Assembly (NCBI RefSeq): GCF_943914565.1
Contig: NZ_CALUCN010000007.1
Coordinates: 68,462-132,461 of the forward strand
From: an uncultured Tessaracoccus sp.
GTDB taxonomy: Bacteria; Actinomycetota; Actinomycetes; Propionibacteriales; Propionibacteriaceae
DNA: 64,000 nt
Direction of reading: 5' to 3'
The notes under the pieces were generated by a model. It was not told the origin of the DNA, did not search any database, and was given only the letters and a program-made list of their open reading frames with translations. Position 1 is the first letter of the stretch. Each line of letters starts with the position of its first letter. The position numbers and the translations under genes are program-made. Shown here in pieces: positions 58,616 to 64,000 of this stretch.

Positions 58616-59539
58616 TCAGCGTCCGAAGAGCAGCGGGTCGATCGCGACGGCGAGGAACAGGATCGCCAGGTAGGTGTTGGACCAGTGGAAGAGCCGCATC
58701 GCCTTGAGCTCGGCGCCCTCGAGGCCCTCGTCGGCGCGGCGCAGCAGCAGCACGGCCTCCCAGAGCATGACTCCGCCGGCGACGGCGGCGACGACCGGAT
58801 AGAGCGGGCCGGTCGGCGTGACGGGCCACAGCAGCAACGAGACCGCCACGGTGAGCACGGTGTAGACGAGGATCTGCCGGGCCACCCGCGGCGCGGATCG
58901 CACGACGGGCAGCATCGGCACGCCGGCCGCCGCGTAGTCCTCCTTGTACCGGAACGACAGGGCCCACGTGTGCGGCGGTGTCCAGAGGAACACCACGGCG
59001 AACAGGATCATCGGCGCCCAGTCGACGCGGTTGGTGACCGCGGTCCAGCCGATGAGCGGCGGGAAGCACCCGGCGATACCGCCCCAGACGATGTTCTGCC
59101 ACGTCCGGCGCTTCAACCAGATGGTGTACACGAAGACGTAGAACGCATTGGCGACGAGGGCCAGCGCCGCCGAGAGCCAGTTGGCGCCGAGGCCCAGGAT
59201 GATCGTCGCGACGACGGCGAGGACCACGCCGAAGACCGTCGCGGGCACGGTGCCCACCTGGTGGCGGGGCATCGGGCGCCGCCTCGTGCGGCGCATGACC
59301 TCGTCGATGTCGCGGTCCAGGATGCAGTTGAACGTGTTCGCGCTCGCCGCGGCCATCCAGCCACCGAACAGCGTCGCCACCGCGGGCCACAGGGGCGGCA
59401 GCCCGCCGGCGGCGAGGAACATCGCGGGCAACGTGGTGACCAGCAGGAGTTCGATGATGCGTGGCTTCGTGAGCGCCACGTAGGCCCCCAGCACGTCCTT
59501 GACGCTCGCACCCGTCGTATCCACCGTCGTCGCGGCCAC
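58616..59539 (-). CDS. ctaB: Protoheme IX farnesyltransferase (heme O synthase)
   Basis: A 307-residue UbiA-type membrane enzyme that makes heme O from heme B. 'NTFNCILDRDIDEVMRRTRR' is the first Asp-rich motif and 'YTIWLKRRTWQNIVWGG' the second conserved region; 'FLWTPPHTWALSFRYKEDY' is also a signature. GTG start with AGGGAGGGC. A palindrome overlaps its -10 (59560-59574). It feeds ctaA upstream in the window. Confidence 0.95.
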   Translation of the reverse strand: MAATTVDTTGASVKDVLGAYVALTKPRIIELLLVTTLPAMFLAAGGLPPLWPAVATLFGGWMAAASANTFNCILDRDIDEVMRRTRRRPMPRHQVGTVPATVFGVVLAVVATIILGLGANWLSAALALVANAFYVFVYTIWLKRRTWQNIVWGGIAGCFPPLIGWTAVTNRVDWAPMILFAVVFLWTPPHTWALSFRYKEDYAAAGVPMLPVVRSAPRVARQILVYTVLTVAVSLLLWPVTPTGPLYPVVAAVAGGVMLWEAVLLLRRADEGLEGAELKAMRLFHWSNTYLAILFLAVAIDPLLFGR

Positions 59540-59559
59540 TCGCCCTCCCTGTGAAGTCC

Positions 59560-59574
59560 GGGGTAGTCTACCCC
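59560..59574 (-). promoter_or_regulatory. Palindrome overlapping the ctaB -10 box
   Basis: GGGGTAGTCTACCCC has 7-bp arms around one central base. On the minus strand it contains TAGACT at 59565-59570, 25 nt before the ctaB GTG, so a bound dimeric regulator would block RNA polymerase. It could also affect zwf, which diverges 150 nt away. Confidence 0.5.
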
Positions 59575-59713
59575 GCTTCGCGCGTTGGCCGAACTCGGCG
59601 ACGGTCCGGGGCTCGCCCGGGCCCCTGCGACCGGTGCGGCAACTGCGCCCGCACGGGTCTCGCCACCCCACCACCCGTCGGGCAAGCCGCTGCCGCCGTC
59701 CGGCCGCACCGGT

Positions 59714-59719
59714 TAGGGT
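59714..59719 (+). promoter_or_regulatory. -10 box of zwf-opcA-pgl, leaderless type
   Basis: TAGGGT, 6 nt before the zwf GTG. GGGAG lies in the gap and could act as a very close ribosome-binding site. Confidence 0.5.
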
Positions 59720-59725
59720 GGGAGC

Positions 59726-61264
59726 GTGTCCAGTGACCACGACTTCGTGAACCCCCTGCGGGACCCCGAGGACCGCAGGCTGCCCAGGATCGCCGAGCCC
59801 TGCGTCCTGGTGCTGTTCGGCGTGACGGGGGACCTCTCGCGCAAGAAGCTCATGCCCGCGGTGTACGACCTCGCCAACCGCGGCCTCCTCCCCCCGGGCT
59901 TCGGTCTCGTCGGCTTCGCGCGTCGCGAGTGGGAGGACCAGGACTTCGCACAGGTCGTCCACGACGCGGTCCAGGAGCACGCCCGCACCGAGTTCCGTGA
60001 GGAGGTGTGGGAGCAGCTGTTGGAGGGCATCCGCTTCGTGAGCGGCACTTTCGACGACGACGAGGCCTTCGTCCGGCTCCGCGACACCCTCACCGAGCTG
60101 GACACCGAGCGTGGCACGGGCGGCAACCACGCCTTCTACCTCTCGATCCCGCCCGCAGGTTTCGAGACCGTCATGCGCCAGCTGCGCACGCACGGGCTCA
60201 CCGAGACCCGCGACGGGTCCTGGCACCGCGTCGTGATCGAGAAGCCGTTCGGCCACGACCTCGCCTCCGCCCGCCAGCTCGACGCGGTGGTCTCGGACCT
60301 GTTCGAGCCGCACGAGGTGTTCCGCATCGACCACTACCTCGGCAAGGAGACGGTGCAGAACATCCTTGCCCTGCGCTTCGCGAACCAGATGTTCGAGCCG
60401 GTGTGGAACAACCACTACGTGAGCCACGTGCAGATCACGATGGCCGAGGACATCGGCATCGGCAGCCGGGCCGGATACTTCGACGGCATCGGCATCGCCC
60501 GTGACGTGATGCAGAACCACCTCCTGCAGCTGCTCGCGCTGGCGGCGATGGAGGAGCCGACGAACTTCGAGGCCTCGCAGCTCCGCGCCGAGAAGCAGAA
60601 GGTGCTGGCGGCGGCGAGCGTCCCCGACGACTACGCGGCCCACACGGCCAGGGGTCAGTACGCACGCGCGTGGCAGGGCGGCACGGAGGTGTGCGCCTAC
60701 CTCGAGGAGGAGGGGGTGGCCCCCCACTCGCACACCGAGACGTTCGCCGCGATGCGCGTCGACATCGACAACCGACGGTGGGCAGGTGTGCCGTTCTACC
60801 TGCGCACCGGCAAACGCCTCCCCCGCCGGGTCACGGAGGTGGCGCTGCAGTTCCGGCAGCCGCCCCACCTGCCGTTCGCCCGCACCGACACCACCGAGCT
60901 CGGCACCAACGCGCTCGTCCTTCGGATCCAGCCCGACGAGGGCATGACCATGCGCTTCGGGGCCAAGGTGCCCGGCACCCAGATGGAGATCCGTGAGGTC
61001 TCGATGGACTTCGGCTACGGCGGGTCGTTCACCGAGTCCTCCCCCGAGGCCTACGAGCGGCTGATCCTCGACGTGTTGCTGGGCGAGCCGCCGCTGTTCC
61101 CGCAGCAGCGCGAGGTGGAGCTCAGCTGGCAGATCCTCGACCCGGTGCTGGAGTACTGGGCCTCGCTCGAGTCGTGTCCCGAGCAGTACGCGGCGGGGTC
61201 GTGGGGACCGAGCACCGCCGACGACATGATCGCCCGCGACGGCTTCGCGTGGCGACGCCCGTAG
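59726..61264 (+). CDS. zwf: Glucose-6-phosphate dehydrogenase
   Basis: This 512-residue enzyme opens the oxidative pentose phosphate pathway. 'VLFGVTGDLSRKKLMPAVYD' is the NADP-binding motif and 'RIDHYLGKETVQN' holds the substrate-binding Lys and catalytic His. 'VIEKPFGHDL' is also conserved. It starts a zwf-opcA-pgl operon with 10-nt and overlapping junctions. Confidence 0.97.
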   Translation: MSSDHDFVNPLRDPEDRRLPRIAEPCVLVLFGVTGDLSRKKLMPAVYDLANRGLLPPGFGLVGFARREWEDQDFAQVVHDAVQEHARTEFREEVWEQLLEGIRFVSGTFDDDEAFVRLRDTLTELDTERGTGGNHAFYLSIPPAGFETVMRQLRTHGLTETRDGSWHRVVIEKPFGHDLASARQLDAVVSDLFEPHEVFRIDHYLGKETVQNILALRFANQMFEPVWNNHYVSHVQITMAEDIGIGSRAGYFDGIGIARDVMQNHLLQLLALAAMEEPTNFEASQLRAEKQKVLAAASVPDDYAAHTARGQYARAWQGGTEVCAYLEEEGVAPHSHTETFAAMRVDIDNRRWAGVPFYLRTGKRLPRRVTEVALQFRQPPHLPFARTDTTELGTNALVLRIQPDEGMTMRFGAKVPGTQMEIREVSMDFGYGGSFTESSPEAYERLILDVLLGEPPLFPQQREVELSWQILDPVLEYWASLESCPEQYAAGSWGPSTADDMIARDGFAWRRP

Positions 61265-61274
61265 AGGAGCCCAC

Positions 61275-62180
61275 ATGGAGATCGAACTGCCACGGTGCAC
61301 GTCACGCGACGTCGTCGACGCGCTCACGAAGGCCCACCGGGGTGCCGGCGCCAGCGGGCTGGTGCTCACCCTCGTGATCGTCACCAACCGCGACCGCCTC
61401 GAGGAGGTGCTGGAGGCCGCGCGGATCTCGGCACACGCGCACCCCTCGCGGGTGATCCTCGTGAGCGACGATCCGTCGGGCGAGCCGGGCATCGACGCCA
61501 CCATCCAGGTGGGCGACGGGCTCCCCGGCGACCTCATCACCCTCCGGCTCACCGGCGGCCTGCGTCAGCACGCCGACGCCGTGCTGCTGCCTCTGTTGCT
61601 GCCCGACTCCCCCACCGTCGTGTGGTGGCCGCACGAGGCCCCCGACGACCTCGCGGCGGATCCGATCGGCCGGCTCGCGGACCGCCGGATCACCGACGCG
61701 GCGTCCTCGCCCGATCCGCAGACGACGTTGCGCAACCGCGCCCGGCACCACACCCCCGGCGACACCGACCTCACCTGGACCCGGCTCACCCGCTGGCGTG
61801 CGCTGCTCGTGGCGGCCGTGGACCAGGTGGGCTCCCCCGCCCGCGCCGCGACGTGCGTCTCGGCCCCCGACAACGCCCCCGGCACGCTGCTCGCGGCGTG
61901 GCTCGGCATGAAGCTGGGCGTCCCCGTCGAACGCGAGGACGGTGAGGGCATCGGTGTGCTGCGCGTCACCCTCACCACCGACGACGGCCCGATCACGCTC
62001 GAACGCCCCGGCGCGACGACTGCCACGTTCACCGCGCCCGGCGAGCCCTCCCGCATCGTCGCGCTGCGCCGCAGGCCGCTCACCGACCTCCTCACCGAGG
62101 AGCTCGAGCGGCTGGACGCCGACGAGGTGTTCGAGGCCACCGTCGCCCATCTGCTCGACGCCCAGGAGGCCCAGGCATGA
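61275..62180 (+). CDS. opcA: Glucose-6-phosphate dehydrogenase assembly protein OpcA
   Basis: A 301-residue protein that supports G6PDH activity or assembly in cyanobacteria and actinobacteria. 'TLVIVTNRDRLEEVLEAA', 'LLPDSPTVVWWPHEAP' and 'DLTWTRLTRWRALL' are family motifs. GAGGAG precedes the ATG. Its stop overlaps the pgl ATG (ATGA). Confidence 0.95.
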   Translation: MEIELPRCTSRDVVDALTKAHRGAGASGLVLTLVIVTNRDRLEEVLEAARISAHAHPSRVILVSDDPSGEPGIDATIQVGDGLPGDLITLRLTGGLRQHADAVLLPLLLPDSPTVVWWPHEAPDDLAADPIGRLADRRITDAASSPDPQTTLRNRARHHTPGDTDLTWTRLTRWRALLVAAVDQVGSPARAATCVSAPDNAPGTLLAAWLGMKLGVPVEREDGEGIGVLRVTLTTDDGPITLERPGATTATFTAPGEPSRIVALRRRPLTDLLTEELERLDADEVFEATVAHLLDAQEAQA

Positions 62181-62908
62181 TCCGTCGCATCGTCCGTCTC
62201 CCCACCGCCGCCGACGTCACGGACCTCGTCGCGCAGCGCCTCGTGCACAAGCTCGAGGAGCGGCAGCAGCAGCAGGACCGCGTCGACGTGTGCCTCGCCG
62301 GCGGCAACGCCGCCAACGCCGTCTACGAGCGCGTGGCCGACCTCGTCGTCGACGCCGACATCGACTTCGCCAAGCTGCACGTCTGGTGGGGCGACGAGCG
62401 GTTCGTCGCCGCCACCGATCCCGAGCGCAACTCGTTGCAGGCCGTCGAACGGCTCGCCCGCACCATCCCCATGAACTCGGCGAACATCCACATGATGGCC
62501 GCCCGCGACGGGCGCAAGGACTCCCACGAGAGCGCTGAGGTGTACGAGAACGAGTTGGGCGACACCCGCTTCGACCTCGTGCTCCTGGGCATCGGCCCCG
62601 ACGGGCACACCGCGTCGATCTTCCCCGGTCACCCCAGCTTCTCGTCGACGAGCCGGCTCGTGATCGGCGTCGAGGACGCGCCGAAGTTCCCACCGGAGCG
62701 GATCACGTTGACCTTCCACGCGCTGAACCGCACGGACCACGTCTGGTTCCTCGCCACCGGGCGCTCGAAGGCCGAGGCCGTCGCGGCGGCGAGTTCGGGC
62801 GACCTGTCGATGCCCGCGGCCCACGCCCACGGCGACGTGAGCACGGTGTGGTTCATCGACGAGGAAGCGGCCGAGGCGCTCCCGGCGCAGTACCACTGCG
62901 AGCTGTGA
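62177..62908 (+). CDS. pgl: 6-phosphogluconolactonase
   Basis: This 243-residue enzyme hydrolyses 6-phosphogluconolactone. 'VDVCLAGGNAANAVYERV', 'HVWWGDERFVAATDPERNSL' and 'LLGIGPDGHTASIFPGH' are the NagB/DevB-fold signatures. It completes the operon started by zwf. A strong hairpin 32 nt beyond the stop ends transcription. Confidence 0.96.
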   Translation: MIRRIVRLPTAADVTDLVAQRLVHKLEERQQQQDRVDVCLAGGNAANAVYERVADLVVDADIDFAKLHVWWGDERFVAATDPERNSLQAVERLARTIPMNSANIHMMAARDGRKDSHESAEVYENELGDTRFDLVLLGIGPDGHTASIFPGHPSFSSTSRLVIGVEDAPKFPPERITLTFHALNRTDHVWFLATGRSKAEAVAAASSGDLSMPAAHAHGDVSTVWFIDEEAAEALPAQYHCEL

Positions 62909-62939
62909 GTCGGTGCGCGCCCTGACGCCCGACACAACC

Positions 62940-62976
62940 ACGTGCGGGCCGGTCCATGACGGACCGGCCCGCACGT
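62940..62976. terminator. Bidirectional hairpin between pgl and rbpA
   Basis: A perfect 16-bp stem (ACGTGCGGGCCGGTCC and its complement) with a 5-nt loop sits between two convergent genes, so it can act for both strands. No U-run follows on either side. Confidence 0.75.
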
Positions 62977-63016
62977 CGTCATCGGCGTCAGCGCCCCGAC
63001 GGGGGTGCCCACCGAA

Positions 63017-63373
63017 TCAGTAGATGACCTCCCCGGACGCGCGACGGGCGCGCAGCGAGGCAACGGCTTCCTCGAGGATGGCCTTGGCGTCCTCGTCCGA
63101 GCGACGCTCCTTCACGTAGGCGAGGTGCGTCTTGTACGGCACGATCTTCGGCGGCGGCGGCGGGTTGTGCTCGTCCATGTTCGCAGGGAGACCGCAACGC
63201 GGGCAGTCCCACTCCTCCGGGATCTGCGCGTCCATCGCGAACGCCGGGCGCGTCTCGTGGCCTCCGGCGCAGAAGTAGGACACACGGTGCCGGGGCACGG
63301 CCTCCCCACGCTCTGCCTCGCCCATCGGGCCAGCGCCCACTCGGCTTCCGCGGATGGCGTTGCCACTTGCCAC
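63017..63373 (-). CDS. rbpA: RNA polymerase-binding protein RbpA
   Basis: A 118-residue actinobacterial transcription activator that binds sigma A/B and stabilises the open complex. The zinc-binding core domain has 'YFCAGGHE' and 'WDCPRCGLPANMDEHNPPP', followed by the basic linker and the sigma-interacting helix 'RSDEDAKAILEEAVASLRAR'. The GTG start follows AAGGAG by 7 nt. It is 61 nt downstream of secG. Confidence 0.95.
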   Translation of the reverse strand: MASGNAIRGSRVGAGPMGEAERGEAVPRHRVSYFCAGGHETRPAFAMDAQIPEEWDCPRCGLPANMDEHNPPPPPKIVPYKTHLAYVKERRSDEDAKAILEEAVASLRARRASGEVIY

Positions 63374-63434
63374 AGTTGTACTCCTTCAGTTGTCGTTCAG
63401 ACGGTGATGCTCAGGGATGTCGTTGTCGCGGCGC

Positions 63435-63698
63435 TCAGGAGAACTCGGCCCGGTACACGAGCAGCAGCGCGATGATGGCGATGGTCCACAGGACACCGAT
63501 CACGAGCGTGATCCGATCCAGGCGACGCTCAGCGCGCGAGACACCGCCCATCGACGTGGACATGCCACCGCCGAACAGGTCCGACATGCCGCCTCCACGA
63601 CCCTTGTGGAGCAGCACCGCCGTCGCCAGCAGCAGGCTCAACACGACGATGAGCACGGAGAGGACGGTGACCGGCATGGACATCAGCGGGACAATCAC
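63435..63698 (-). CDS. secG: Preprotein translocase subunit SecG
   Basis: An 87-residue membrane protein with two helices ('VTVLSVLIVVLSLLLATAVL' and 'LVIGVLWTIAIIALLLVYRA') linked by the Gly-rich 'KGRGGGMSDLFGGGMSTSMG', the SecG signature. The GTG at 63698 was chosen because TAGACT lies 7 nt upstream; in-frame ATGs at 63683 and 63677 are alternatives. In many actinobacteria tpiA-pgk-gap lies upstream of secG; here the upstream side is divergent. Confidence 0.92.
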   Translation of the reverse strand: MIVPLMSMPVTVLSVLIVVLSLLLATAVLLHKGRGGGMSDLFGGGMSTSMGGVSRAERRLDRITLVIGVLWTIAIIALLLVYRAEFS

Positions 63699-63705
63699 GC
63701 GGGCA

Positions 63706-63711
63706 AGTCTA
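63706..63711 (-). promoter_or_regulatory. -10 box of secG, leaderless type
   Basis: TAGACT on the minus strand, 7 nt before the secG GTG; no ribosome-binding site between. Confidence 0.5.
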
Positions 63712-63996
63712 ACCGACGCCTGCACGATTCCCTATTCGACGTCGGCGCCTCCAGGTGCTCGGTCCGGGCGCCGAGGTGCGGAGGGCTCCGCTCGTCGAGC
63801 GCTCCGCCGGCACAGGTCGTCGAGCGCCGGCGCGGAGGGCGGGTGCATCGACGTCGTCAGTTGGTGCAGACAGGCGACCCGCGCCCCAATGACGAGTTCG
63901 AAAACAAGTTCGATTCATTTTGCACGACCCCTTGTATCGGTACGTCTGTTCGGTATACTGGAGGTAGTTCGGAGACGATGAGGGGAGGCGAGCATC
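63712..63996 (+). promoter_or_regulatory. Intergenic region with a consensus-like promoter for a gene starting at 63997
   Basis: No gene is seen in the first 200 nt, which contain two GTCGAGCGC copies (near 63797 and 63827). An AT-richer part from 63890 leads to TTGTAT (63932-63937), a 16-nt spacer and TATACT (63954-63959), close to the sigma-70 consensus. AGGGGAGG (63981-63988) then precedes an ATG at 63997, so a plus-strand gene begins at the window edge; only four bases of it are present. Confidence 0.6.
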
Positions 63997-64000
63997 ATGA

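Noticed and set aside
62940..62976. Hairpin as a regulator binding site
   Set aside because: A perfect 16-bp stem between two convergent genes is more simply a bidirectional terminator.
1..64000. CRISPR arrays, tRNA or rRNA genes
   Set aside because: No regularly spaced repeats, CCA-ended cloverleaf or rRNA signature was recognised by eye; a tRNAscan or Infernal run would settle this.

Overview
This is a chromosomal segment from a high-GC Gram-positive bacterium (Actinomycetota). GC is very high, GTG and TTG starts are common, and many start codons overlap the preceding stop as ATGA or GTGA. At least fifteen genes carry a TAnnnT box 6-8 nt before the start codon, which suggests leaderless transcripts. 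Gene order matches two conserved actinobacterial neighbourhoods known from Mycobacterium: dxr-rseP-ispG and rlmN-cdsA-frr-pyrH-tsf-rpsB-M23 peptidase-xerC on one side, and the suf operon, drr-like ABC transporter, ctaA, ctaB, zwf-opcA-pgl and secG on the other. Propionibacteriales is my guess for the order; it is inference only.

Layout. 1-4.0 kb: isoprenoid operon (dxr, rseP, ispG, GNAT). 4.0-6.1 kb: a degenerate phosphotransferase and glutamate dehydrogenase. 6.2-11.4 kb: rlmN, cdsA, frr, pyrH, tsf, rpsB. 11.4-14.4 kb: an AT-richer island flanked by two copies of the rpsB 5' region. It holds an orphan Rhs tip with an overlapping membrane protein on the plus strand, and a decayed toxin-like tip with an overlapping immunity-like gene on the minus strand. 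14.9-18.4 kb: tandem-M23 protein, xerC, def and an SBF-type transporter. 18.4-25.9 kb: one minus-strand operon of ABC ATPase, NfeD, SPFH protein, OleA-like thiolase, glycosyltransferase, OleC-like ligase, P450 and OleD-like SDR. 26-28.7 kb: fabG-fabI, DUF3099, SURF1. 28.7-41.5 kb: rlmA-like methyltransferase, sugar importer and GH13 glucosidase, YwiC, secreted proteins, a GH20 hexosaminidase, metallophosphoesterase, ABC-F protein and a surface protein. 41.6-49.0 kb: rarD and the suf operon (sufR-B-D-Rieske-C-S-U-T). 49-51.6 kb: two CNNM/CBS membrane proteins. 51.7-64 kb: drr-like transporter, ctaA, M3 peptidase, CDP-alcohol transferase, DUF4921 protein, ctaB, zwf-opcA-pgl, rbpA and secG.

Most of the window is core metabolism and gene expression. 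Two regions stand out. The first is a five-gene pathway that looks like olefin/beta-lactone (Ole) chemistry without OleB. It carries an added P450 and glycosyltransferase and is co-directional with an SPFH/NfeD membrane module. The second is the Rhs toxin-immunity graveyard beside rpsB. Smaller oddities are a kinase fold that has lost its catalytic residues, an M23 domain that keeps zinc ligands but not catalytic histidines, and two secreted proteins that end right after an LPxTG motif.

No tRNA, rRNA, CRISPR array, complete insertion sequence or integrase other than XerC was recognised.
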